Counted from the stretch's first letter, positions 22,883-35,573 are shown. The stretch: DNA of 64,000 nt from Monomorium pharaonis (GCF_013373865.1 NC_050472.1:16380360-16444359); one strand, 5' to 3'. Numbers and translations: made by a program. Notes: generated by a model not told the origin, from the letters alone.

Positions 22883-23775
22883 CTTCTCTGCCACAAAATG
22901 CATTTCCACTCTCCATCTCATTCATTCTCCTTCACTCTCTCTACCTGCTTTCATCCCTCACCCATCCCTCCTCTCCTTTCTCATGCCTCTTCCTTTCCAC
23001 CATCCTCATTCACTATCCTCCTTTCCCTTCTTCTCCCAATACCTTTTTTACCTCCTCTGCCAATTTCCTCCTTCCTCCACTTCTCAATCTCTACACATCT
23101 ACCACACGTTTTCAACTATCTACCTCTCCTCCACATAGCCTGCACATCCTTTCCTTTTCCTCCTCCCAGTTTCTACTCTCCCTTATCTCATTCCCCAATC
23201 TAAATCTCGCTACCCTCTGCCGCCTACTTTCCCCTCAGGCTTTCTTCAAATATCCCGGGATTTCTTCTCCTTTTATTTCTCTATACCATCTATTATACCT
23301 TTAATCCTTAATCTTCTCCCATCTACCTCTCTTCTGCTTCTTCTTTTCTTCTTTTTTACATTATAACCATTTTCCCCCTCTCTTCGCCTTTCCACTTCCT
23401 CTACATCTAAACCTATATACTCTCAAAAAATTCTTTTCTCTCTCCTTCCCGACTCACTCTTACCCTTCCTTTGCTTCATTTTCCCTCATCTCATCCAGAC
23501 ACCTCCTTGCCAGAACACTTCCTCTTCCCTCCTCCAGTCTCTCTTTAAAGCTCCACGCTCTTCTTCCCGCTTTTCCCTCAAACTTGTTTCTATGCAGCTC
23601 TTCTCTTACCAAATATCCCGGTGTCCTCCTTTCCACTCATAAAATTCATCTTAGATATCGTTCTTCTATTCCCTGAATCTTTCCCCTCTCCTTCCAACCC
23701 ATAACACGTCACTGTCCATACTAGTCTATCGAAGACCCACAATCTTCTCTCCCAGTCTCCTCCAAATTTCCCTCC
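22883..23775 (-). pseudogene. LINE reverse transcriptase C-terminal fragment
   Basis: A strongly pyrimidine-rich + strand. Read on the - strand from 23775 it shows, across frameshifts, WERRLWVFDRLVWTV, EERYL, RTPGYLVREELHRNK, GRRAWSFKERLEEGRGS and VLARRCLDEM, followed by a cysteine-bearing stretch. This matches the post-RT C-terminus of a LINE lineage I know from ants. 5'-truncated and multiply frameshifted. The many long + strand frames rich in P, S, F and L are antisense shadows. Confidence 0.7.
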
Positions 23776-24499
23776 AATAAAAGTGGCAAGTTTTCGGTCG
23801 AAAAAGAAAAAATTTTGTTTTATAATAAATTTTATGTTTAATTCTTAGTATTTATTGTTTCTTTATTCGTAATACATGTTCATATGATATAAGAGTGTAA
23901 GTTACAAATTGCCACGTAATACTTTATTGACGACGCAAATATTCTTCCCAGCGCGTCTACCGACCACAAGTGGAACTAACATAAATCAGACAGTCTGCGT
24001 GAGTATTTGACAGCTCTTGTATGTAAAAATTAATAAACAATATAATAAATACATACGGAAAATCTAATTATAAAGATGTGGAAAAACGTGTTACTACGTA
24101 TTGTTGTTACGTATTATTTATTTATATAAACATGGATAAATCTGCAAAAGATTTGAATACTTCTAAGCAAGTAATAAAAGTTATTATTTATGATATCCCT
24201 TTCTTTCTTTGTTTTTTTATTATTTTATTATATAATGTTATGTTATATTCACCAAAAAAATACTATTAAAGATCGCTAAACTTATGGAAGTTCACGTCAC
24301 TATTAAAATTTAAAATAATTAAGACTAAGACATTTAATAATATAATATTCATTATATGATTTATTATTATCCTGTTTTTTATAAATATGTATTTATATTT
24401 ATAATTCAACGTTTTGTATTTCATTTAAAACTGTAATTTTAATGTTATCATCTAAGACTAAACATAGAGATAATTGTACAAAAAGAATTCACAGCAATA
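23776..24499. other. AT-rich intron sequence
   Basis: No gene. The 63-codon frame at 24078 resembles nothing I know. Confidence 0.5.
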
Positions 24500-24501
24500 T
24501 A

Positions 24502-24897
24502 CAGGGTGTCCCAACGCACATGGGTCAATGCTCGTAAAAAGGTAAAAGGGATCGAGATAAATACAAAAGTCTAATATTGTCTTGGGTTAGGTCTGCAAGT
24601 AACCGAAATATTAACGTATGGAATCTGCAAATAATCTAATTAATTTTTATCGTATTTGTGAACAGTAAATAATAAAAGCTTATCATACATTCACGATAGA
24701 TTTTTTCCGTGTTATGACTCGAGCGGATCGAGCTCTTCCCTTGGCGCGCTCTCATTCGCATAATTCGAAAAATTAATACCTCGATTATTGATGGACCTAA
24801 CTCGAGACTTAACCAAAGACAATATTGGATTTTTATGTTCATCTCGATCCCTTTTACCTTTTTACAAGCGTTGACCCATGTGCGTTGGGACACCCTG
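24502..24897. mobile_element. Mariner-type MITE, 396 bp
   Basis: Ends CAGGGTGTCCCAACGCACAT and its inverted copy, flanked by TA on each side. The inverted repeats extend more than 60 bp through GGTAAAAGGGATCGAGAT. No transposase. Its ends match the large palindrome at 26316-27923, so the two belong to one family. Confidence 0.85.
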
Positions 24898-26315
24898 TAT
24901 ATATAATGTTATAGCATCATAGGTATGTATATGTGTTTATAAAACATTTATACAAGAAGTATATAAAAGAATTTAACTGGAGTTCCTTTAATAGTCACAA
25001 AAGTTTGCCTTAAAATTTATACAAAAAATTTTTTAATAAAGTTATATAAAATTACAACTATCGCTGCAAATAATTTTGAAAATTATACAAGTTGTCTACG
25101 CGTTTGTAAATTTGTCGTGTACAAGTAAAATTAATTTCTTGTAAAAGTAACATTTAACACAAAAAAAATTAATTTTATTTGCACACTACAAATAATTAAA
25201 AAATGCATATTAAACTATTATAATTAATGTAACGATTTTCAAAATTATCTACAAAAATAATTATAATTAAAAAAATTTTTTTATTGCGTATAAATATAAA
25301 CAAATTATTAATCATAATTAATGTTTATATATGTAGATTATGACATCAAGCTAGATTTAAAAAATACACAGCGCGGAGACGGTTCTTGTAAAATTTTAAT
25401 ACATTTTTAATAATTTTTTTTTTAAACATTGAAATTGCAACAATAATTGTACAGATAACTATCTATACAAATTTTTACTTGCTAATTTCGCCATAATAAT
25501 CAATATTGTCACAATTTGACGGCTGTCAAAATTCAATCGCAATTGATAGTTGCTCTCTGCAGTAGCTTAATTTTTTCTCTTTTTTATCAACAGAGATGAC
25601 TAATTCACTTTTTAAAACCTCTTCATCTTCACGTACTGGTCTCACAAATCTCTCTGTGGCTTTTATCATGTCTATTATAAACAACATTTTCAAATAAAAT
25701 ACAAAAATTTACAAATTCAACTCTTGTTAAACTCTATATTAAATCTGTTTCATTTACGCTAGTATGACATTTTGTCACCAGAGGCCCTTGGGGAAATCTT
25801 TGCGCGAATCCAGTAACGCGAGTGCCAGAGTGAAAGGGAAGGTGTGACCAAGGTCTGTCAATGGACAGATAGCCTAAGTAAGATTTTCGTACTTGTCTCA
25901 CTATTTTGACCTGATATGATATATATTACGACGCGCACTAATACAACTCAATGGACCAAAAATGGCTGACAATGCAAAAATGTTATTTAGAACCATCTGT
26001 CCATCGATGGACCTTAGGTATGACCAAAGAGAAAAATAAGAAGATTGTGCCATCACATCCATTTTTTGTGGACGTAAAATTATGTAGTCACATCTACTTT
26101 TCGTAAAGATAACACGCTATTTTTTGTTTGCGTCCGTGTTACACCTACAATCAGGGATGTGCTGTATTTCAAGTTTATGTTTACATGAATTTTCTATATA
26201 TTGCTTTTAAATTATGTTTACGCAAATTTTCTTTAAATAGACTACAGGAACATTAAACTTACTGCAAAATTGTATAATAGTACACAAAGAACAATAGAAA
26301 AAATATATATATATA
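24898..26315. other. AT-rich intron sequence with one small ORF
   Basis: No element resolved. 25840-26040 has a loose inverted pair (GACCAAGGTCTGTCAATGGA against CCATCGATGGACCTTAGGTA). A small ORF lies at 25526-25687. Confidence 0.45.
25526..25687 (-). CDS. Small unassigned ORF, 53 codons
   Basis: ATG at 25687 to TGA at 25526. The composition is protein-like, with many charged residues (TERFVRPVREDEEVLKSEL, then VDKKEKKLSYCREQL), standing out in an AT-rich intron where most frames read I, F, K and N. No domain recognised, no clear splice sites. It is on the RINT1 strand but does not fit the RINT1 exon chain. Possibly a transposon scrap. Confidence 0.25.
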   Translation of the reverse strand: MLFIIDMIKATERFVRPVREDEEVLKSELVISVDKKEKKLSYCREQLSIAIEF

Positions 26316-27923
26316 CAGGGTGTCCCTAAGCACCCACGCCAATGCTTGTAAAGAGGTAGAAGGGATCGAGACAAACATAAATACCCAATATTGTTTGGGT
26401 TTGGTCCACCAATAATCGAGATATTAATTTTTTTAATTGTGCGAATGAGAGCGCGCGGAAGGAAGAGCTCGAGCCGCTCGAGCCGTAGCACGGCCCACTG
26501 TCTCGAGTATTGGCGCCGGCGGCCGGGGGGAAGAGGGAGAGTCGCGCCGCTCTGTGCTTCGCTGCTCCCACGTCCCACCGCACCGCGTCTAGACTCGCAT
26601 CAATGGCCGCTCTCGCGTCCCAGCGCATCGCGCCAAAACTCGCGTCGTTACACACATTCATGACAAATGACATAATTATGAATATAGTAAATTAATTAAA
26701 ATTTTTGGTACATTCACGATAGATTCTTTCTTTTTCTTAAATATCTTATTTACAGTATCATACAATTCTAACTTTGTTTCTTATCGAATTGTATCGTACT
26801 GTTAAATCTTTGATAACGAAAACATTGATAAAAAATTATCCTAAAATTCACGATTGATTCTCAAATTGAGTTTTTTTATACGTGTATTATAATATTTGCC
26901 ACATCGAGTTCTCTCATCGTTATCTTTTTCTCTTACACGATGTCTTCATAGATATTTTTTCATATTGCAACAATGAAACATACTTAACTAACAGGAAATG
27001 AGAGAACGATAGAAAATGATATCATTTCTTGAAATTTTTTCAGAGAGAGAGAGAGAGGTGTCGTACTAAAATGCGCGAAATACTTATCCGAAATACTTAC
27101 TAAATACGATAGATTTTCAGTGATTTATTAAAAAAAAAAACACGAGAATCTAATCGTTTTATATTTCACAATCCATCATTTCTCTGAATCAAAAAGAAAA
27201 AAATTTCAAGAAATGATATCATTTTCTATCGTTCTCTCATTTCCTGTTAGTTAAGTATGTTTCATTGTTGCAGTATGAAAAAATATCTATGAAGACATCG
27301 TGTAAGAGAAAAAGATAACGATGAGAGAACTCGATGTGGCAAATATTATAATACACGTATAAAAAAACTCAATTTGAGAATCAATCGTGAATTTTAGGAT
27401 AATTTTTTATCAATGTTTTCGTTATCAAAGATTTAACAGTACGATACAATTCGATAAGAAACAAAGTTAGAAATTGTATGATACTGTAAATAAGATATTT
27501 AAGAAAAAGAAAGAATCTATCGTAAATGTACCAAAAATTTTAATTAATTTACTATATTCATAATTATGTCATTTGTCATGAATGTGTGTAACGACGCGAG
27601 TCTTGGCGCGGTGCGGTGGGACGCGAGAGCGGCCATTGATGCGAGTCTAGACGCGGTGCGGTGGGACGTGAGAGCAGCGAAGCACAGAGCGGCGCGACTC
27701 TCCCTCTTCCCCCCGGCCGCCGGCGCCAATACTCGAGACAGTGGGCCGTGCTACGGCTCGAGCGGCTCGAGCTCTTCCTTCCGCGCGCTCTCATTCGCAC
27801 AATTAAAAAAATTAATATCTCGATTATTGGTGGACCAAACCCAAACAATATTGGGTATTTATGTTTGTCTCGATCCCTTCTACCTCTTTACAAACATTGG
27901 CGTAGGTGCTTAGGGACACCCTG
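26316..27923. mobile_element. 1.6-kb near-perfect palindromic element
   Basis: Ends CAGGGTGTCCCTAAGCACC and its inverted copy with TA flanks. The arms 26316-27051 and 27190-27923 are almost identical over about 735 bp; the loop of about 140 bp is near 27120. Each arm has a GC-rich block (GAAGGAAGAGCTCGAGCCGC ... GGCGCCGGCGGCCGG) beside AT-rich DNA. The mirrored ORFs at 26207-26695 and 27544-28152 are the same sequence read in opposite directions and are not credible genes. Larger relative of the MITE at 24502. Confidence 0.9.
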
Positions 27924-27942
27924 TATATATATATATATATAT

Positions 27943-29959
27943 TGTAACGTGGCAATTCCGCTGCAACGACGAGCAGCGTCCATCCCCTATCACAAGCTGC
28001 GAATTCACGCCGGGTGGAAAAGCGAGAGACGAGAAAGAGATCTTTTCGGGAACGCAACGAGCACCTCACGTGATCAGCAAGGAGTTCGGGGGGGAGCCAA
28101 GAACGAGTGCGAAAGAAGGGGCAAGCCGAAGGAATTTTGCCAGCCCAGCTAATGGCGACAAGGGACATGAAATCACGAAATAAGACTAAGGAGACGTATC
28201 TTCTATAGTGTAGAGCGAAAAAATTGGTTACGAAAAATGTTCCGTATGTGGCCAGGTTTGCCAAATGGAAAAACCTGGACCATTTCGTCGCCATCTTGAA
28301 ATTTGTATATGTACATGGTATTACGTTTAGTTGAGTTAGTAATAAGTAAGTGTGTGTATGTAATGTTTCATACACACACTTACCCATTACTACCTCAACT
28401 AAATGTAATACTTATATACATATACAAACTTCAAGATGGCGACAAAATGGTCCAAGTTTTTCGTGACCACTTTCAATCTATGTAGATAAGTCTCCTTATT
28501 CTTACTTCATGCAAGAAACCGCCGGAGGGGCGAGGCGAGCAGGCGGAGCGCGAGCGAGCGCAACGCAGCCGGGAAAGCCGAGCCTGGCGGATGGAAAATC
28601 GGCGTCCCCGGCTGAGAGCGGAAGATGGGCACACTGGAGGTGGCAACATGGAGGCAGAGGCCGCGGGATCGCTCCCACTAGATGCCTCTCTCGCGAGAAG
28701 CCGTGGACGGCGAGAGCCGCCGAGAGGCGCCGGGGGATGCCGGCGGAAAATTCCGTCTTCGCAGGGGACTCGCAGGGCCCCCGGAAAAATTAGAGAGCTC
28801 ATGATTCTGCGCCCGCAGGATTGCTCGCCCTGCTGTGATTGGAGCTACGCAATGCGCGAGGGCCAACGCGCAGGCCCTAGTGAGGGTTTGTGGTGTCGAT
28901 TGCGGATCGACTGCGATCCCCCGTGCTTTTGCGTGAGTACGGCCGAGGGAGATACGCAGTTTACGAGTGAAGGACATACCCGCTATTATCGGTGTCGGCG
29001 AGCGAATCCTTGCAAAATGAGATCGCCGAAAAGGGTGACGGAGGAGCGAACTGCAGCCAGAACTAGTGTCGGTGAGGTGGCCCGTTTGTTTTCACGACGT
29101 GTTCTGTAAAGGCACTGGCCACCCTGTTCTTGTTCTGCATCCGACGTAGCTTAAAGTTAGTGTTGCGTCAGCCGCAGGACGGCCTCGCGATTTTGGTGCA
29201 TAATCAGATTCAAGCGAGAGGGGCTGTATTGCGTCGGGTATCGTGGCCAAGTAGGAGAGCGGATTTCATTGGCGATTTCCTCGGGAAGTTAACGATTGCA
29301 TGCGCCGTGAAGCCCTCACCCGTGCAAGCCGCGTTACGCCGCATGGGAAAAATAGTCCCTGCGAATATCGTTTGCAAGCGTTGCGCGAGTATCTTTCGTG
29401 TTGCGATTGGTATTGGGAAAAGCAAGCGTCGCGAGCCGAATATCAGGGAGCGCGCGGTCCATCGTTGCCGGGATTATCGGCACGTTGCGCTCGCCCGAGG
29501 TAAATTGTATAGTGCGTGGTAAAGGTGGCGTTCGCGCGCTGCAGGACAGTCGGAGTTGTCGAGTTAGCGTTCGTACGTGTGGAAGTCGTCTAATACAACT
29601 CATTATCTGTTTGGTTCTTTATTCATTTTCCTTTTTTTCTCGAGCAATAAACTTTATTATTTGTTATTTCATCTGTGGTGTAATTATTTGACTTTCTGTC
29701 GCGTTCCACGCTATCGTGTAGTGTGCACCCCTATCCTAAATCCTGCCCCTCTGCAGTTAGGTAAGCTGGCCGTTTTTCGCGCGTGGATCGAGGCTGCTCT
29801 TGACGAATTTCGCGAATTGATATTCGTTTGCACGTCTGGCACCCACCTGGTCGTTTGTGCGTAGCCGAGATTCGCGCGCGAGATATTAGGCACGCGAGCC
29901 GTTCCTGTCTCGTTGTTTTTGATCGCGGCTTTCCCCGCGCGGAGGAAAAAGTCATGACA
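27943..29959 (+). mobile_element. Probable solo LTR, about 2.0 kb including a nested MITE
   Basis: Starts TGTAACGTGGCAATTCC inside a (TA)n tract and ends GTCATGACA inside another, so ATAT flanks both ends; this target duplication is weak evidence in simple repeats. AATAAA at 29645 follows a GC-rich block and precedes about 300 bp of possible U5. The GC-rich ORFs (28509-29893) have no similarity I recognise. The MITE at 28189-28496 interrupts it. Confidence 0.5.
28189..28496. mobile_element. 308-bp palindromic MITE with TA target site
   Basis: Ends AGGAGACGTATCT and inverted AGGAGACTTATCT, flanked by TA (28187-28188, 28497-28498). The inner 190 bp is a close palindrome (CGCCATCTTGAAATTTGTAT against ATACAAACTTCAAGATGGCG) with a loop near 28366. 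Confidence 0.85.
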
Positions 29960-29960
29960 A

Positions 29961-29993
<33 letters not shown>

Positions 29994-30183
29994 TGTTTCG
30001 CATTGAACTATCACGGATGCTGACGGTAATCAATACGATCATCACGCTAGCACGAAATCATGGAATGATCCGTAATCGGTGCAATCGCGTCATCGAGCAC
30101 GCGCGCGGCCAGGATGCGCGCCGAATGGCGAGTCGGATGCGATGGTGTGAGATGTTCAGATTCAATAAATCAAATAGAAATAA

Positions 30184-31018
30184 TGTTGGAGCTCATATTG
30201 GCTAACACTTTATTATTCACAATTAATGTTTGATTACACTAAAGGTTCACAATCACAACGCGCGACGTCTACTTTGTATCCGCTCCGAGCGTATGTCGAT
30301 CGAAGTACGCTTTGAGATCAGAGTGGAAGAGCGCGCGAACGATGTCGTGGATCGCTCGAGAGCGAGACCGCGCGAGATCAAGGAAAAGAGAAACACAGCG
30401 AGCCACGATTCCACTTCGCGCTTGGATTAAAGGATCCGCGAGCGCGCTGAGTCCCTCGACGAAAGAGGCAATGCCGGATTCGCTAGAAATCAGCCGGTTG
30501 CGCGGTGAGAGCAACGACGTTTTGCCAGAAGCGACCCCGGAGCGCGCGGAGTAATTGATCGTACGTCGGGTGGCTCCAGAATATGCACACACGGCACTCC
30601 AAAACTGTGCGCGTTTCGTCATGATATGGTCACTTAACCGAAATACTAATGATTGAATTACGATGAAATGCGCTTGAAATTTTGACTGAAACAGTCTCGT
30701 CCTACTCGTTTGCCGTGTTCAACTCTTCTGGTTCCGCGCAATCAACGATCGCCAGCGCTCCCTTAGCTCGGGGAAATCAGGCGATTTTTGGGAGCCAATA
30801 AAGTGACGAAACGTCACAGCGTATGACTATAATTTCGGAGGCGGTTCGAAAAAGTTCACGCGCGGTTAGCATGCGTTAGGAATTTGTGGGTTTGCTCCGC
30901 ATCCCGACGCGAAGTTATGCTCCGGCATCGGTTTGAATTCGTCCCGACGGATGGCGCGATCGACTCGATTACACGCCTCCGAGTTCGAGTTTAAAGTCTC
31001 TTTGCGGAATCCGCGACA
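30184..31018 (-). mobile_element. LTR-like block, 835 bp
   Basis: On the - strand it starts TGTCGCGGATTCCG and ends GAGCTCCAACA, with AATAAAG about 30 nt before that end. TG..CA ends, GC-rich composition and length fit an LTR, but the flanks (ATAA and TATA) do not match, so a target duplication is not shown. No gag-pol region adjoins. Confidence 0.5.
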
Positions 31019-31609
31019 TATATTCTATACATAAATATAAAAAAATATTAAATGTATTATAACTCAATAGTACAAAATTCTAACATAAGTTAAAAACGTA
31101 TCGATCATTTAAAATAATCACGTTATGTATGTGAACGAGAAGTCAATATGAAAGCGAGATAGTAATAAGAGCGACCAAGATGAAAATAATGGCCTGCAAG
31201 GAAAACTCAAGCCGATCCTCCGTCCTTAAGCTTTTTGTATGTTATTCTCATTTCGCTCTCTCCTATTATTGTCTCGCTCTTTCATTGATCTCTCGCTCAC
31301 TCCTACTACTGTCTTCCTCGCTCTTATTGACATTTGGCTTGCTCGCATATGATTGTTTTTTTTTTTAGAATTTTTAAATCATTTTTAACTTAAAAGTTAT
31401 ATTACCTTTTTGATTTGCAGCGGATCTTGGTACTGAATATAATTTTTCTATTTATTTATTTTTGCTTATATAAATTGCGGGTCGACAATTTTGTCAGTCT
31501 TAAAGTTACTGGAAAAATGACTAATAAGCTTCTTTCATCTAACATAAATAAACACATACGCTTTAAATATTTTTATGTTACAGAACATACATATACGTGA
31601 ATGTATAGT
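31019..31609. other. AT- and CT-rich spacer
   Basis: 31230-31335 is a degenerate (TCTCGCTC)n low-complexity tract. Otherwise AT-rich, no gene. Confidence 0.5.
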
Positions 31610-32305
31610 TGTTAGAAGTTCCACGGCTCTAGTTTAAGTTCCTGCGATACTGGTGGATCCTCTCTTCTTTGTCTAAGCGATGCTGGTTCGAGCTCCGACT
31701 GGAGCTCTGAGTGGGATGATCCGAGGAAGGGAAAGAAACGAACTAGCTTCGTAGCAATAGATCCCGGTTTATTTCTTCATTAAATTACAATCAGCTTAAC
31801 TGCTGATCTCCACTCTCACAAAGCACAATGGCTCGTATTTCGCAAGGCACCGCGATCACGGAACGATCATGCAGCGGGCGAGTGCTCCGCATATGAGGAG
31901 CTCCGTCGAAAATGGCTCGCGTGTTGGTCAGGCGCGCGAGCCGGCGAATTTATCGTATGTTTCCGAAACCGCGCAGAGTGATCGAAGTTGATCGACACTT
32001 CCTCGCTCTAGAGAAAAGCAAGTACCTTCGTTCGTACCACTTCGCTTCCACGGCGCGTACGGACTCTCCGAGAAAAAGACAATCCGCGACCGATATTACT
32101 TTACGACGTGACTGTTTTCGAAGTCGATCTGACGGTGTTCTGAGCTCCAAAATTCGCCGCTTCGCACGCTCTCGTCAAAACCGGCGACGCAGTCGCAACA
32201 ACCTCCCGGTCGACGGGACCGATCGGTGGCTCCGCTCCGCGATTGTTCGCTAAATTGAATCAACGATTTTGTGGTCCACCACTTAGCTGAAGCTACGCGT
32301 GAACA
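31610..32305 (-). mobile_element. Solo LTR, 696 bp
   Basis: TGTTAGAAGTTCC at the left and TACGCGTGAACA at the right, with a 5-bp direct repeat ATAGT at 31605-31609 and 32306-32310. On the - strand, GAAATAAACCGGG near 31770 supplies a poly(A) signal in the expected late position. No internal region. Confidence 0.75.
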
Positions 32306-33596
32306 ATAGTATATCATACCATCAATATATAATTTTTATAAATAATCATTTAAAACGTTAGTATTAAACAATACTAACGATAATTTACAAAGGCGCGACA
32401 ATGTACAACACGGGAATAACTCGTGATACGACTACCGGACGAAATTACGATTGACTCGGCTGCGGATCGGGACGCACACGCAACGCGATGATAACGCGAA
32501 ATGCACAGCACGGAGCAAAATCACGCGGGTGGGCGCGATCGGGCGAGACAACGATGCTCCGATAATTCCGCAAGCTCGTGGCTTCACTTAATACGTCGGA
32601 AAATACAACGGTAACTACGCGACTCTCCCGCGGCTCGCCCAACCCGCGAAATCGGTGGCTTTACAGTATTTTGATGCTCGTCTCACCACGTCGCCTCTCT
32701 CTCGCCTGCCTCCTCCGGGTCGGGATGATCTCGGCTCCTGCGTCCTCTCTCACAAATCTTGGCTCGGGACTCCGGAACACACGCACAGTATATTATACGT
32801 CCGCAGCACGAGTGAGAAATCCTGGATCTCGCGGGGGCCGCTCGGCGGCGCGCCCCACTTTGCCTCCGGCACTCCGAGCTCTTATTGGCTGATTTCCCAA
32901 AAATTGATTTTCGCGCAGAGCGCGGTGTACACGCTGTCGCCGGCTGATCGATCCAAGCGCGGCGATCGATGATTAGGGGCCTCGTGCATGAGAATCTTGG
33001 TGCCTCCTTCCGCGGCAGTCTCTTCTCTCTTTGCCGGGCGCATCCTCCGCCACCAGGATGTTATTTCCTCCTCGACGGGGCGTTCGCTGATCATAAGCTG
33101 TCGCGATCCTTCCGCCGGACTTCATGCGGCACCGGGTCTGTAGTCGCCCCGTCGGGATGCCGGCTTCGCGCGCCGTCGCTGGATCCTGAAAGCGTGATTC
33201 GGCGGCAATATCAGAATTCTCAAACGGCACAAATGGTAGGCAAGATAAGGGCGGCATTACCTGCGGACCCCCACTTAGAAAGAGTCTTCTTTTACTCCCT
33301 CGATGTCCACTCACTCTGCGACCTCCGGGAAAGTTCTCCGTCGAGACGAGACGTCCAAAAATTACAAAGAGATCTTCAGAGCCACCGATCTCCGCCGCAC
33401 CCGCGATACAGCGCTCGCAAAAATCTTAATAATTAATCGAACGGACAGCACGTAGGACATCACACACACAAAAACACTAGATAACACGCTTTTGCGTCCG
33501 CTCCCGAGCGGGAGGACGCAGGACCCTCGTGATGTTAACGCGTAAGGGCCCTCAAGACCTTGTGACGGACGGCAGCCTGCGGCTGTCACGTCACAG
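32306..33596 (-). mobile_element. GC-rich LTR-like remnant, ends unresolved
   Basis: A GC-rich block that on the - strand has CCAAT (near 32885), a TATAATATA box (near 32798) and ends CCCGTGTTGTACA near 32401, an LTR-like promoter order. I could not find matching ends or a target duplication. The frames at 32578-33661 overlap on both strands and are not recognisable proteins. Confidence 0.4.
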
Positions 33597-33774
33597 TATA
33601 TACAAGGTGATTGAGGCCCACGATACCCGTCCACTGCGCGTTTATTCGCACATCCTAGCAAATTTTCTCAAAACTTTATAAAGTCAATTTTAATTGTTTC
33701 CCATTCGTTGTACTTATGCTTTTTATTTTTTTATAAGGTTTGTACGTTTATAGCCAACCACCCTGTATATATAT
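33597..33774. mobile_element. Possible small mariner-type MITE
   Basis: TACAAGGTGATTGAGG at the left and CCAACCACCCTGTATATA at the right could be diverged inverted ends (CAGGGTGGTTGG when inverted) with TA flanks. Only about 12 of 16 end bases agree. Confidence 0.35.
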
Positions 33775-34082
33775 TTAATAATATATACGTATACATTATG
33801 TTTATAAATAAGGAAATATATATATATATATGTCACGTTCTGATTTAAACGTCCGTTTTAAGTCAATACATTTAAGTAATTTATCCGGGGATGGACAAGT
33901 TTGTGAGAAAAATTAATCTTCACCGAAAAGATAACGAATTTTATAAATTTGGTAACGAAGATCTGTTTTCTTGATATTTTTAAAATAAGGAAAGTTAATT
34001 TCAAAATCAATCCTGATGAGTTTATACTTATTTTGTTCTTTAAGTTTTTCAGAAGGCTGAATTAAAAGTATATCTAATTTAT

Positions 34083-34662
34083 TGTTGTAAGCCGATTACA
34101 ACCATATCTATCATAATTGCGACACGCATCTTTCGAAAGACGTTGCAAGAAGCACCTCTTTCAAAAGACGCACAAGAATCCGCCGCGCTCACGGAAGTGC
34201 CGAGTAACTTCCGTGAGATTACAACAGCGCGTTCGGAAGCAGTTCGTATCGCCCTAGAAATAGGCCCTACGCTGCAAAATTAAACCGCAAGGCTACCGCG
34301 TTCCGATGTCAAAACGCTTAGCCTTGCGGAAGCTACCGACGCCCGGTCACTGGCCCCCGAAATTGCGCCAGATACCATAATATATAAACGCGATCATGCC
34401 GTGACCGAGCGGAGAGAAACATAACAACGTCCGAGCCGCGTCGCGTACTATACACCTTATCGCGAGTGATACCTAACACCATCACAGCTGACTGTAAGCG
34501 CAAGAGAAAGAAATAAAAACAACGAACAAGCAAGTAAGAAGCGTCTTCTTTTCTCTCATACACCGAGCTGAACCTTCACCCTTTGGGTCCTAACCCTTAA
34601 GGCAGGACGAATCCCAACTACCGACGGGAAAGAATTCCCAAAATGAGCAAACGCTCACAACA
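34083..34662 (+). mobile_element. Nested solo LTR, 580 bp
   Basis: TGTTGTAAGCCG ... CGCTCACAACA, inverted ends TGTTGT/ACAACA, with the direct repeat TTAT at 34079-34082 and 34663-34666. TATATAAACG near 34379 and GAAATAAAAAC near 34510 give TATA and poly(A) in + order. It sits inside the 33831-35527 LTR in opposite orientation, so it is younger. Confidence 0.85.
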
Positions 34663-34841
34663 TTATAAATAAATTTCAGAAGATCGCGATTAGAGATTAT
34701 TGCTTGATTAGTTTGATATCTCAATCTTTTAATTCTTACACGTCTACCACCCTTTTTGGGCATTTAATATTTTAGAGTTAAATTAAAATTAATAATACTC
34801 AGTTGCCACACCTGAGGAAGTCAGGTTTCAGGTCTGTTGCC

Positions 34842-34990
34842 ACGCAAACGTCAGCGACAGGGCTGAAAGATCTGTCTCAATGCTCTCGGCAGCGACAAAG
34901 TTTTGATTCGATCTGTTGCCACTCAAAGGCAGCGACAGAGTTTTGATTTGATCTGTTGCCACTCAAGGCAGCGACAGAGTTTTAAAGGGA
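34842..34990 (+). repeat. Short tandem repeat, about 42-46 bp unit
   Basis: Three units of CTGTTGCCACTC..GGCAGCGACAGAGTTTTGATT, two nearly identical and one diverged, inside the LTR. Confidence 0.75.
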
Positions 34991-35524
34991 AACTTAAATG
35001 ATCTTGAAAGAGAAATCAAGTTAATTACCTTTATTCCGAAAATCTGATTTCGAAACAACAAACCGAAACTGAGGCTGAATTCTTAGGATAGGTCCGCTAA
35101 GGACCTTCGATCGCTCGAGGGTCTTAAAGGTCACGACAATCCCAGACTAACTGATTAACTGTCGGACTAACCCGGGCCAAGTATCGCAATAGACTATAGA
35201 TTGTTTGACTCGCTAACGACTTTAACGACGACTGAAGACGACTTAGGACTACAGACTAACGCTGAACTTTTGGCTCATTTATTTATATTTAATTTCTCTC
35301 TACTTAAGCCGCATATTTTCCCCTATGCAAACTTATTTTCTTGTGGAGGAGGAAGGTTTTGTCTCAGGGTGTAACCCTATGCTCGATCGATTTTGATTCC
35401 GATATCGACCTGCACCTGATAATACCAGCAACTGAATAAGAAATCAATACTCATGCATTCCAATTTTTAGATTCAGTTTTAAAATAATTATTACAATTTA
35501 AGTTTTAATGTTCCTGCGTACGTT

Positions 35525-35527
<3 letters not shown>

Positions 35528-35570
<43 letters not shown>
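35528..35570. repeat. (TA)n microsatellite
   Basis: About 21 TA units directly at the LTR boundary. Other (TA)n tracts lie at about 27924-27942, 29968-29993 and 42836-42873. Confidence 0.95.

Positions 35571-35573
<3 letters not shown>

Larger units (their letters stand above)
33831..35527 (-). mobile_element. Solo LTR interrupted by a second LTR
   Basis: Starts TGTCACGTTCTG and ends GCGTACGTTACA, with ATATA flanks in (TA)n tracts. On the - strand a TATAAATAAATGAG box (near 35283) precedes GGAATAAAGG (near 35028), the proper promoter then poly(A) order. Removing the nested LTR leaves about 1.1 kb. A short tandem repeat lies at 34842-34990. Confidence 0.65.

Noticed and set aside
26207..28387. 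ORFs of 90-187 codons that occur twice with nearly the same protein
   Set aside because: They are the two mirror arms of one palindromic element; the repeated protein is one sequence read twice, with no similarity I recognise.
30184..31018. A complete solo LTR with target duplication
   Set aside because: The 4- and 5-bp flanks do not match, so it is listed only as LTR-like.
28473..33661. Many GC-rich ORFs of 60-172 codons on both strands
   Set aside because: GC-rich LTR sequence is open by chance in several frames; no motif, no start context, heavy overlap.
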